A DNA stretch of 64,000 nt from Dugong dugon (Eukaryota > Chordata > Mammalia > Sirenia > Dugongidae), in assembly GCA_030035585.1 (NCBI GenBank), contig CM057471.1, positions 96,473,819 through 96,537,818 on the forward strand, read 5' to 3'. Shown here piece after piece: positions 47,301-56,400 of the stretch; the stretch's first letter is position 1, and each line of letters opens with the position of its first letter. A program made the position numbers and the translations under genes. The notes under the pieces were generated by a model. The model did not search any database. It saw only the letters and a program-made list of their open reading frames with translations, and was not told the DNA's origin.

Positions 47301-48106
47301 CCATCTCTGATTTCTTCTATTACCCATTGATGTGTAAGCAGATTATTATTCAGTTTCCATGTGTTTGATTTTTTTTCCTTGCTCTTTCTAGTGTTAATTT
47401 CTACCTTGATGGCATTGTGGTCAGAGAAGATACTGTGAATTATCTCAGCATTTTGGATCTTGTTGAGGATTGCTCTGTGGCCTAAGATGTGGTCTATTCT
47501 GGAGAACGTTCCATGTGCATTGGAAAAGAATGTGTACTTTGCAGCGGTTGGATGGATTGTTCTATATATGTCTATGAGGTCCAGTTGGCTGATTGTGTCC
47601 TTTAAGTCTTCTGTATCTTTGCTGAGTTTCTTTTTAGTTGTTCTGTCCTTTACTGAGAGTGGTGTGTTGAAGTCTCCTACTATTATTGTGGAACTGTCAA
47701 TTTCTCTTTTCAGTGCTGTTAGAGTTTTTTTTATGTATTTTGGAGCCCTGTCATTGGGTGCATAGATATTTATTATGGTTATGTCTTCATGATGGATCAT
47801 CCCCTTAATCATTATATAGTGTCCTTCTTTGTCTTTTATGGTAGATTTTGTTTTAAAGTCTATTTTATCTGAGATTAGATTTGCCACTCCTGCTCTTTTT
47901 TGATAGTTGTTAGCTTGATATATTTTTTTCCAACCTTTGATTTTTAATAAATTCACATCTTTGTTTCTAAGATGTGTCTCTTGTAGACAGCAAATAGATG
48001 GATCCTGTTTTCTTATCCATTCTGCCACTCTCCGTCGCTTTATGGGTGCATTGAGTCCATTTACGTTCAGTGTAATTATTGATAGATGTGAGTTTGTTGC
48101 TGTCAT
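44302..48106 (-). pseudogene. L1 ORF2 (endonuclease-reverse transcriptase), one 17-nt deletion
   Basis: ORF2 of L1-D makes the nicking endonuclease and reverse transcriptase of target-primed reverse transcription. From the ATG at 48106 it is open for 1122 codons. Endonuclease (about 1-240) keeps N14, E43 ('LQETH'), D145/N147 ('GDFN'), D205 ('SRIDH') and D229/H230 ('SDH'). The reverse transcriptase shows '[19 protein letters not shown]', 'DAEKAFD', '[12 protein letters not shown]' and FADD at exactly residues 700-703. Near 44785 (residue about 1107) 17 nt present in L1-B are missing, which shifts the frame. The Cys-x3-Cys-x7-His-x4-Cys motif and last about 165 residues lie out of frame, and the original frame resumes in the stretch ending at 44302. 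Without the deletion the ORF would be about 1273 codons, the normal L1 length. Confidence 0.93.
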
Positions 48107-48294
48107 TTTGTAGTGCTTTTTTTTGTGATGCTGAAGTTTTCTTTGTTCTTCTTACTCTCTTGTGCTGAGTTCCTTTTGTTTGTGGATTTTGTGTTCATTT
48201 CTTTTGTTTTTGTAGGTTTTGTTTTTGTTGAGACTTTATGTTTTTCGTCTTTATTTTTATGAGTTGGTTTGTTAACTTTTTTTGTGGTTACCAT
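48103..48294 (-). CDS. Lys-rich small ORF (63 aa) overlapping the ORF2 start, L1-D
   Basis: A 63-codon frame in the ORF1-ORF2 spacer, starting '[20 protein letters not shown]'. About a third of the residues are Lys and there is no hydrophobic segment, so the product would be a basic disordered peptide. Its TGA overlaps the ORF2 ATG as ATGA. The homologous frame in L1-B (18744-18962) keeps both the composition and the ATGA overlap. The inner L1 has the same sequence (29695-29830), but its frame is broken by a stop. Human L1 has only about 63 bp of spacer with no such ORF. It may couple translation to ORF2. Translation is unproven. Confidence 0.45.
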   Translation of the reverse strand: MVTTKKVNKPTHKNKDEKHKVSTKTKPTKTKEMNTKSTNKRNSAQESKKNKENFSITKKSTTK

Positions 48295-48537
48295 GAATTT
48301 TACCCTTATCTTTATAATTTTGAAGCAGTCTACCGTTACTTGGTATCGCCTTGCCTTCTTCTCCTTTAGAAGGTTCTATACCTATGCCGTTTGTTCCCTC
48401 TTTCATTGTTTTGATGTTGTTGTCATCCTTTGATTGATTTCTCTGATTCCCTGTTGTATGTCTTTTGTTTTTGGAAAGTCGTCTGTAGTTCAGTTCCTAG
48501 AATGGTATCTGGTTCATGTTAACCTGCGTCCTAGGTC

Positions 48538-49587
48538 CTAGGTCCTGCCTGAGGGCTTAAGCTGTTTGTCCTCAGATCGAAGAACTCCCTTTAATAATTC
48601 TTGTAAGTTTGGTTTGACTTTTGCATATTCCTTTAGTTTATGTTTATCTGGAAATGACCTAATTTCACCATCAAATCTGAATGAGAGTTTTGCAGGATAT
48701 ATTATTCTTGGCTGACAATTTTTTTCTTTCAAGATTTTATATATGTCATCCCATTGCCTTCTTGCCTGCATGGTTTCTGCTGAATAATCTGAGCTTAGTC
48801 TTATTGTTTCTCCTCTGTATGTGACTTCTTGTTTTTCACGAGCTGCTCTCAGGATTCTTTGTTTGTCTTTAGTTTTAGCGAGTGTGAATATGATATGTCT
48901 TGGTGATTTTCTTTTGGGGTCTCTTCTATATGGGGTTCGTTGAGCTTCTTCGATGACCAGCTTTTCATCTTTCATGATATTGGGAAAGTTTTCTGTCAGC
49001 AGTTCCTCAATGATCCTCTCTGTGTTTTCTGTTTTCTCCCCCTGTTCTGGTATGCCAATCACTCGTAAGTTTTTGCTTTTAATTGTGTCCCACATAACTC
49101 TTAGGGTCTCTTCATTTTTCTTTGTTCTTTTTTCTGAGTTTTCCTGAAACAGAGTTGTATCCAAGTGTTTGTCTTCAGTTCCACTGATCCTGTCTTCCAT
49201 GGTTTCAAATCTACTTCTCAGCCCTTCTATGACACCGTCCGTTTCTGAAATCTTGTTGTTTATCTTTTGGATTTCTAATTGTTGTTTTTGTATAATTTCG
49301 AGTTGTGAATTTATTTTGGCATTTTGTTCTTGCATCATCTTCCTGAATTCTTCCAATTTTTTGTCTGTATTTTCCATAAATTTGTCTATTTTTTCCTCAT
49401 GTTTGTCAGCTTTTTGCCTCAGTTCTTGGAAAATTCTGAGTATTAGTGATTTGAGTTCCGTATCAGGTACTTCTAGCGCATTTTCTTCCACAGGAGAGTT
49501 ATCTGGTGTTTTAATTTGGACGCCTATTGGAGCCATCTTGTCTTGTTTTTGTAAATGTTTTGATATTGTTTGCTGTTTTCGGGGCAT
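48538..49587 (-). CDS. L1 ORF1 protein (RNA-binding chaperone), intact
   Basis: A 349-residue complete ORF1 (human ORF1p is 338). The product coats L1 RNA as a coiled-coil trimer and acts as a nucleic-acid chaperone in the cytoplasmic L1 ribonucleoprotein. Regions: a basic polar N-terminus (1-45); a heptad-rich coiled coil (about 45-165, many 'EEKIDKF', 'QLEIIQKQQLEIQKINNKI' type stretches); an RRM-like domain (about 172-265, 'NLRVIGIPEQGEKTEN', 'SPRHIIFTLAKTKDKQRIL'); and a C-terminal domain (about 268-336, 'AETMQARRQWDDIYKILKEK', 'YPAKLSF', 'ELLKGVL'). The start at 49587 ('MPRKQQTISK') matches the starts of the L1-B and inner L1 copies. It is followed by a 431-bp spacer before ORF2. No defect is visible. 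Confidence 0.95.
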   Translation of the reverse strand: MPRKQQTISKHLQKQDKMAPIGVQIKTPDNSPVEENALEVPDTELKSLILRIFQELRQKADKHEEKIDKFMENTDKKLEEFRKMMQEQNAKINSQLEIIQKQQLEIQKINNKISETDGVIEGLRSRFETMEDRISGTEDKHLDTTLFQENSEKRTKKNEETLRVMWDTIKSKNLRVIGIPEQGEKTENTERIIEELLTENFPNIMKDEKLVIEEAQRTPYRRDPKRKSPRHIIFTLAKTKDKQRILRAAREKQEVTYRGETIRLSSDYSAETMQARRQWDDIYKILKEKNCQPRIIYPAKLSFRFDGEIRSFPDKHKLKEYAKVKPNLQELLKGVLRSEDKQLKPSGRT

Positions 49588-51814
49588 TCAGTAGATATTT
49601 CTCTCGTTTATTGATTGTAGATTTTTTTTTTTTTTCGTTCTTGTGGTACAGCTGGGCAGATCTAGTTGAGGAGGAGCCACTGGGATGGGTTGCTTGTGGC
49701 ACTCACCGCAGCCACCAGGACGGTCGGTAGTCAGTGCTGGGCAGGTTCCAATAGGGCTTGCCTGCACCGCTTGGTGATGTGATGTCTAGTGCACGGTGCA
49801 GGTAGGTAGGGTGCAGCGGGAAGATGGTTATGTGTGAAGCTAAGCTGGATATGGGAGAGAGGAGAGAGGAGGAGGAGCAAAAAGCATACAAACATAAAAG
49901 AATGCTAGGGGAGCTTGTCGTTGGAATGTAAGGATGAGAGAGTATGGGATGGAGGAAACCAGAAGGGGGAAGAGAAAGAAAAGGAAAGAATGACCAGATA
50001 AAAATCAGAAAAGTTAAAGAACTGCACAGTTCCCAGGGATCCCACCGATGCAGCTATGAGGTCTGGGGGAGTCGGTCTCAATTTTCACAGCTCAGCCTGG
50101 CCAGAAGGTACAAAGGCATACATCGCCTGGTATTCAGGGATCAGAAAGAGAAGGAAGAGATAGAGAGACGAGAAATTAAGCAATGAAGAAAGACAAAAGG
50201 GAAAAAAAGGTAAAAGATGACAAAACTAATCAAAAAAGGAAGAAAAATAAAATTGAGAAAAAAAAAAAAAAAGGGCAACACCAGCAGTCAGTGCCTACAA
50301 ATGGGACCCAGAGAGCCCCCACTCAGGGGCGCGAATTCCAAGAAGCCGGTAGTCTTGGGGTTAAGTGACCGTGGCCACGGGGAGCAGAGGGGCCAACGAA
50401 GAAAGGCCCCAGGATCCCACCCGCGCGGGAGCCCAGACCTGGAAACAGCCACACACCCGAAAGCAGCCCTACAGCCCCGCAGGAGAGAGCAGAGACGGCA
50501 CTCGGAACCAGGCACTCAGGCAAAAGGAGGGGGAGGCGGCAGAAAAAGGCTCGCTAGCGGCCAGCAAACGGCTCCCAGAAAGCCCCCAGCCCGGGCGCAC
50601 GGACTCCAAGCACCAGCGCCCCCCAGCTCAGGGACTCCGGCCACGGAAAGCAGAGGGGCGAATGAACAAAGGCCCCGGGATCCCACCCACGCGGGAGCCC
50701 AGACCTAGAAACAGCCACACGCCCGCACACAGCCCTACAGCCCCGCAGGAGAGAGCAGAGACAGCACTCGGAACCAGGTACCCAGGCAAAAGGAGGGGGA
50801 GGCGGCAGAAAAAGTTTCGCTAGGTGCCAGCAAACAGCTCCCAGAAAGCCTCCAGCCCAGGCGCGCGGAATCCAAGCACCGGCACCCCCCAGCTCAGGGA
50901 CTCCGGCCACGGAAAGCAGAGGGGCGAACAAACAAAGGCCCCGGGATCCCACCCACGCGGGAGCCCAGACCTAGAAACAGCCACACGCCCGCACGCAGCC
51001 CTACAGCCCCGCAGGAGAGAGCAGAGACGGCACTCGGAACCAGGCACCCAGGCAAAAGGAGGGGGAGGCGGCAGGAAAAGCTTCGCTAGGTGCCAGCAAA
51101 CCGCTCCCAGAAAGCCTCCAGCCCGGGCGCGCGGAATCCAAGCACCGGCGCCCCCCTGCTCAGGGACTCCGGCCACGGAAAGCAGAGGGGCGAATGAACA
51201 AAGGCCCCGGGATCCCATCCACGCGGGAGCCCAGACCTAGAAACAGCCACACGCCCGCACGCAGCCCTACAGCCCCGCAGGAGAGAGCAGAGACGGCACT
51301 CGGAACCAGGCACCCAGGCAAAAGGAGGGAGAGGTGGCAGAAAAAGGTTCGCTAGGTGCCAGCAAACGGCTCCCAGAAAGCCTCCAGCCCGGGCACGCGG
51401 AATCCAAGCACCGGCGCCCCCCAGCTCAGGGACCCTGGCCACGGAGAGCAGGGGATCCCCAGCTGAGGCGGAGAGGGGTGGGTGGTGGGAGAGCGCGCAC
51501 CACAGTTTACCGGTCGTTCTGTCTCCGACCAGATGCTCTGCAAGGCTGCTCTCCCGTTTGCTGGTCTCCTATAGGAATCCAAGATGGTGGATCCGCGCTG
51601 CGTTAGCTGGTAAGGAATCTCTGCCTGAGTCTCTCCTCGCTCTCCGTTCTCTTTTAGTATTCTCACTCCGTTTGGTGTTTGGCTGAGTTCTTTATCTCTT
51701 CATTTGGTGTTCTAGGGTTTCAGGATTGTTGATTCTCTGTTAGGCTTAGTTTTTCGGATCTTTGCTATGGAGGGACGGCGTGGTGTTTCTGCCTAGAGCG
51801 CCATCTTGCCCCTC
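49588..51814 (-). promoter_or_regulatory. L1-D 5' UTR / CpG-rich internal promoter
   Basis: A 2.2-kb leader. The part near ORF1 (49588-50290) is purine-rich and AT-rich. The part from about 50290 to 51520 is a CpG island made of tandem monomers. In element sense, the first 20 bp carry 'caagatggcgc' (51798-51808), a match to the YY1 site at the start of human L1. A second YY1-type block in the opposite orientation lies at about 51579-51589 ('ccaagatggtgg'). L1 5' UTRs drive pol II transcription from +1. I infer the same here. Confidence 0.75.
50293..51455. repeat. Tandem 266-bp L1 5' UTR monomers, about 4.4 copies
   Basis: The block 'ggcccc-gggatccca' starts at 50405, 50671, 50937 and 51203, each exactly 266 bp apart. 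A partial unit precedes (50293-50404), and the last unit runs into the unique 5' end near 51455. Units differ by a few substitutions only. One monomer has about 20 CpG dinucleotides. Frames of 118-152 codons on both strands recur every 266 bp. They follow the repeat and look like by-products of GC-rich DNA. Confidence 0.93.
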
Positions 51815-51828
51815 CTAAGTGAATTATT
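51815..51828. repeat. Right target-site duplication of L1-D
   Basis: 'ctaagtgaattatt' is identical to 42782-42795 and directly follows the first base of the element. Confidence 0.9.
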
Positions 51829-53233
51829 ATCTAAAATATTGTTTGGGGAGAAAAAGATGAAAAAAAAAAAACAAAAAACTTTAGGTCACGTTCCCAAGGA
51901 CCCACAGAGCTGGGACTCACACCTGGATCTTTCTGATGCCGCATTTGAATGAACCACATCAGACAACCAGAGCAGTAAGATTGAAATGGGTCAGGGCCAG
52001 GCTGAAGTGTCTGTGTGTGAGGTGGAGTGGGGAGGAGGGTAGGGAGGTCTTCAGAACAAGACAAACAAATCCAGACTTCATAAGGAGAGACTTCATTCAA
52101 AAGAATTATTGCAAGGGGGGCTATCGCAACAAGGAGAGGAAGGCTATTGCAATAGGGAGCACACTCAGCATAAGATCAGCAAGCGTCTCAAGAGTTAAAT
52201 AAAACGGGCTTTTCCTTTTATAGGGATGAGGTAAACAAGGCTAGAAAAAAGCAGATATAGGGAAGTGGAATGAAAGGGTGGCTGATGAGGTAATAGGACA
52301 AATGAGAGATCAGAGGACAGCCTGTATTCAGGGAAGTTCTTAATGGGGGGCTGTCTGCTGGCTCAGGCTGAAGGTGGGCCAAAGCTCAGGGGCCAGAGGG
52401 AAGGAGAGACGCTTAACCAGAGTTTGGTTAACAAGCACTTTGTTGTGATTGATTGGGGGGACAGACACGTCAGCTAATCATTTATGAGGCAAAGAATGAG
52501 AATTTAGAGAGTATGTCTGTCTGACCTTGCCATAGGTAAACAAGGGGGCCTCTCTGAGTCTTATCTAAGTCATATGGGGAAGAGTGATTCTTTGCACTAA
52601 GTCATTTTCCAGAACACAAGGTGTGGGGGGATTACTTAACTGTCCCTGTTTTTCAGGATCACAAGACTCAGGTAAAATTCAACAATGTCAGAGGTGAAGG
52701 GATTGTTGCTATCTTTGTAAGTCTTTGATATCAGACTGTCTTAGCTTTCCAGGCTGGTGCCAAAAGCCAAGGACACCTGTTGCCTAGGAGGATAAGATTG
52801 CGTCACCTTTGCCCCCGGGGCCACTAGAGATGGTCATGCTTCTGGCTCTCCTGGCTACCCACCAGCAGCCCATGGTCCTCCCCACTTGGAGCTGGGCTTT
52901 GCCTTATAAACCATTTTACAAACACAGTTTCTCCCTCCATCCCTTCTTACCTCCCCCTGCAATTCACAGCTAAGCACACTGCTAACTTATTCTCCGCCAG
53001 ACCAAAGAAAAGAGTGGTCCTCTCAGCACATCACTATAAAGTCTCTGATACATCTCTTCTGGATCACCCTACCCCCACCCTCCATTCCAGTCCTTTGATT
53101 CTGGATTCAGTTTCACAGCTGGGTCTTCCTATGAAGTGACTGGCCTCTTGGTTTATATGTAAGAAGATAAATCTGAATGAAACCTATATCCAAAAAACAT
53201 TAAAATGTTTCTTTCTCATTTTCTATGAATTAT
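51829..53233. other. No recognised feature
   Basis: Single-copy-looking DNA, locally G-rich. An A-rich run lies at 51858-51877. No convincing coding exon. Confidence 0.4.
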
Positions 53234-53235
53234 AA

Positions 53236-53448
53236 CTGAAGTCCCGGGGTGGTGCAAATGGTTCATGTGCTTGGATAGTAACTGAAAAATTGAATGTTAG
53301 AGTCCACTCAGACACACCTCAGAAGGAAGACCAGATACTCTACTTCCAAAAATTCAGCCATTAAAAACCCTATGGAGCACTCTTCTACCTTGACACACGT
53401 GGGGTTGCCATGAGTCAGTGTCAACTTGGCAGCAACTGGCAATTGGGT
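53236..53448 (+). mobile_element. AfroSINE
   Basis: Head 'gtcccggggtggtgcaaatggttcatgtgcttgg', middle 'ccactcagacacacctcagaagg', tail 'gacacacgtggggttgccatgagtcagtgtcaacttggcagcaactgg'. It is more diverged than the cluster that follows. Confidence 0.88.
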
Positions 53449-53565
53449 ATTAATTACAACTGTACGAACAGTTTCCTAACTACATTCAAACAAGTCCCAT
53501 CTCGCCCTTACGGTTTTGATGGGACTAATTCCCTCTTACATGTCTTTAAACCTTAATAGTCAGGA

Positions 53566-53668
53566 TTGGTCCATGGATCAGCAGCATTAGTATCACCTGG
53601 GAGCTTGTTAGAAATGCAAATTCCTGGGCCCTACCCAGACTTACTGAATTAGAATCTGTATTTTAACA
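53566..53668. mobile_element. MER5-like hAT MITE fragment
   Basis: 'ccatggatcagcagcattagtatcacctgggagcttgttagaaatgcaaattcctgggccc...gacttactgaattagaatctg' is a MER5A/B-type internal sequence. It ends at the AfroSINE start. Confidence 0.65.
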
Positions 53669-53833
53669 AGATCCCCAGGTGGTGTAGTGATTAAGCACTT
53701 GGCTGCTAACCAAAAGGTTGGCAGTTCGAATCCACCAGTTGCTCCTCGGAAGCCCTGTGGAGCAGTTCTACTCTGTTCTATAGGGTCACTATGAGTCAGA
53801 ATTGACCCGACAGCAATGGGTTTGGTTTTCTTA
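53669..53833 (+). mobile_element. AfroSINE, well preserved
   Basis: Contains a tRNA-derived pol III A-box-like block ('tagtgattaagca', 53685-53697) and a perfect B-box-type 'gttcgaatcc' (53724-53733). The tail is 'ctatagggtcactatgagtcagaattgacccgacagcaatgggtttggtttt'. It is the first unit of a close cluster. Confidence 0.95.
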
Positions 53834-53841
53834 TCCTAAGG

Positions 53842-53966
53842 TGGGAGAAAGATGTGGCAGTCTGCTTCGGTAAAGATTTCAGCCTTGGAAACCCTATGGG
53901 GCAGTTCCAATCTGTCTTATAGGGTCACTATGAGTTGGAATAGACTCAGTGGTGATTGGTTTGGTA
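53842..53966 (+). mobile_element. AfroSINE, 5'-truncated
   Basis: Starts inside the element ('gtgggagaaagatgtggcagtctgcttcgg') and ends 'gggtcactatgagttggaatagactcagtggtgattggtttgg'. The same 'gagaaagatgtggcagtctgctt' middle is in the next copy at 54058. Confidence 0.92.
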
Positions 53967-53975
53967 TCCCAAGAA

Positions 53976-54190
53976 GGATAAGCCCTCGTAGTGCTGTGGT
54001 TAAGCGCTTGGCTGGTAACCGAAAGTTCTGCAGTTTGAACCCACCAATTGCTCTGAGGGAGAAAGATGTGGCAGTCTGCTTTGGTAAAGATTTGCAGCCT
54101 TGGAAACCCTATGGGGCAGTTCTACTCTATCCTATAGGGTCACTATGAGTCAGAATTGACCCGATGGCAATGGGTTTGGTTTTTGGTATC
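53976..54190 (+). mobile_element. AfroSINE, full length
   Basis: Head 'agccctcgtagtgctgtggttaagcgcttggctggtaacc', 'cagtttgaacccacc', the long middle 'gagaaagatgtggcagtctgctttggtaaagatt', tail 'gggtcactatgagtcagaattgacccgatggcaatgggtttggttttt'. It includes the middle block absent from the 53669 copy, so two length variants lie side by side. Confidence 0.95.
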
Positions 54191-54192
54191 CT

Positions 54193-54635
54193 AAGAAGAC
54201 CACCCTTCTGTCTGTTTGTCATACCGTTGTTGCTTGTGTCTTGCTATGATACTGGAAGTTATACCATTGGTATTTCAAATACCAGCAAGGTCACCCATAG
54301 TGGACAGGTTTCAGCAGAGCTTCTGGACTAAGGTAGAGTAGGAAAAAAGACCTACCAATCTACTTACAAAAATTAACCAATGGAAACCTTATGTATCACA
54401 ACAGAACATTGTCTGACTTTCTTACTTTGAATATGTCAACAGGGTAGATCAATCGCTAGAGGGTCAGCAAGGGCGAGAGACCCTCGGTGAGATAAGTTGG
54501 CACAACAGCCACAACGATAGACTTGAACATGTTGGTGATGGTGAGGATGACACAGCACTGGGCAAGGTTTGGTTTTATTGTACATAGGGTTGCTATGAAT
54601 TGGAGTTGACTCGATGGCAGCTGAAAACAATATCT
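54193..54635 (+). mobile_element. Internally deleted RTE derivative
   Basis: The left part ('gtctgtttgtcataccgttgttgcttgtgtcttgctatgatactgg' to 'acagaacattgtctg', about 54415) is an RTE 5' region, shared with 58376-58461. It joins directly to RTE 3' sequence ('tttcttactttgaatatgtc', 'gtgaggatgacacagcactgggcaaggt', 'gtacatagggttgctatgaattggagttgac'). The reverse transcriptase is absent, so it is non-autonomous. Confidence 0.8.
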
Positions 54636-55344
54636 TAACAAGATGTTTTCTATGCCTAAAAGATCCCCTTGGTGGGAATAAGGGGGGTGGCAGTTAAGAA
54701 GGAACGACTTTGCATTCGTATATTCGTGTGAAATACTCTGCCTCTCAGAAATATGTACCGCATATGGATATCTTGACTGGCTTGGAATGAAGGTGAGCAG
54801 GGTGAGACATCATCCACACATAACCCATCTGGAGTGTAGCGGGGAAAATACAACCCTGAGTTGATCCAGGGGAGACTGGCAGGAATTCAGCTTGTCAAAG
54901 CTGTGGACCAAATGGATATGGAGGTTGCCCATGAAGGCACAGCTGGATGAAGCCATGCTTTAGGTAAAAAATAAATTTCCAGACAATGGGTAAACCCACT
55001 GGAGATGGAAACTCTGGGTTACTAGAGATTCTCATAATGCTGTCCCCAGTGAAAGGGACAAATTAGGACACTGGTTAGCATCCTTCCTTAACAGCCTCCT
55101 GGAGGAAGGGTGCTTGCTGAGCATTTCTAGCAATAAGATGTTATCTAGGCTGAAACTTTTTCCTGGTTCTTGGGAGTAGTCATTCAGGGTCTAATTTGGG
55201 AACATTCTGTCAGAGAGCATTAAAGTTCAGTAACGGAACAAAAGAGGAGATGCTCTCTAATGATGTTAATGGTTCAAAAGAATGAGAAAGGAAGTCATCA
55301 TGATTTAAATACACTGTATCATCTTCCCCTCTCCTGTTTAGAAA
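54636..55344. other. No recognised feature
   Basis: Single-copy-looking DNA with no repeat or coding signature that I recognise. Confidence 0.4.
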
Positions 55345-56400
55345 GAAAAGGGAAAAACCTTATTAAACCAACAATTTATTTTTGTCTGACTACAAAATAA
55401 TATATGTATCCACTGTAGAAAATTTGGAAACCAAAGCTCAAAGAAAATAAAAATGATCCATAATCTCATTACCCGTATTAGATTTTGGTACTTACGTATT
55501 TAGCCATTCATCTTTATTTCTCTCATTATTTGAAAGACTATTTTGTAATTGTACAATATAGGAATGCGAACATGATAAAGTTCAAACACGTTAGAACTAC
55601 ATAGGATAAAAAATGAGAGTCCTTTAGCCCATTCTCCCCACCTCTGTCCCATTCCTTTATCCCAAGAAAACTATAAAAAAGTCTTTTCTGTTTGTATTTG
55701 TATTCATATATTTGTATATACGAATGCAAATCTATATAAGCATATTGTCTGGGGTAGTTTTTTGCTATATTATGTGGACTCATACTCTTTACGTATTGTT
55801 CTGCATCTTTCTTTTATTCCTTTAACCATATATTTTGAAGAGTTTTTCAATATTGGCACATACAGAGCTATCACATTCATTAAAATACTGCATAGTATGT
55901 CATAATATGAATACATCACAGTTTATTTAATATTATCCTATTGATGAAGAGTTTAATTATCCCCCTTTGTCAATACTATAATTAATATTGCAATGATATT
56001 AGTATACATGCCTCAATGCACATAAGTTCAAGTATCCATGTAGGGTAAATCCCTAAAAGAATTCCTAGTACAAAGAGGTTCTAAATTAAAAGTTTTGGTA
56101 ATTCTTCCTAATTTGTCCTCCAAAAAGTCTGTGATAATTTATAGTCCCATCCGATTCAGAGTATCCATTTCCACATATTCTTTCCTACTTTGCTTAAAAT
56201 ATTACCAATCTTATGCAACAAAGACATTTATAGGTTACATAATTTCCTTGTCCTCTATTACAAATGTGGTTGCTCAGAATTTCCTCTTATGGTTGTGGTC
56301 ATTTTCAGTTCTGTGAATTGCTTGTCTGATTCATGCCATTTTTCTAATGGATTATTTGTCCTTTTTTGTGTGGATTTATAGGAGCTTTGCTTTTTACATA
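55345..56400 (-). mobile_element. Old L1 3' fragment
   Basis: The plus strand reads decayed anti-sense L1 landmarks: 'gtacaatataggaatgcg', 'ttctgcatctttcttttattcc', 'tattgcaatgatattagtatacatgcctcaatgcacataagttc', 'gtagggtaaatccctaaaagaattcctag', 'tggattatttgtccttttttgtg'. It is very diverged. Confidence 0.55.

Larger units (their letters stand above)
42796..51814 (-). mobile_element. Full-length young L1 (L1-D), about 9.0 kb
   Basis: A complete L1 on the minus strand. The 5' end ('gaggggcaagatggcgctc') is at 51814 and the poly-A at 42796-42807, flanked by a perfect 14-bp target-site duplication. It contains a 2.2-kb 5' UTR with tandem monomers, intact ORF1, a 431-bp inter-ORF spacer holding a small ORF, ORF2 with one 17-nt deletion, and a 1.5-kb 3' UTR with tandem duplication. 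At 9.0 kb it is far longer than the 6-kb human L1. The excess is in both UTRs and the spacer. The identical target-site duplication and open ORFs mark it as the youngest element in the window. Confidence 0.95.

Noticed and set aside
50217-51240. Several 118-163-codon frames on both strands, as a tandem gene family
   Set aside because: They recur with the 266-bp L1 monomer, shift frame between units and are open on both strands, so they reflect GC-rich repeat DNA.
50405-51455. Regular spacing, as a CRISPR array
   Set aside because: This is mammalian DNA. The 266-bp units are continuous tandem repeats without spacers.
50293-51520. CpG island, as the promoter of a host gene
   Set aside because: The island coincides with the L1-D monomer array inside the target-site duplications. 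No exon lies nearby.
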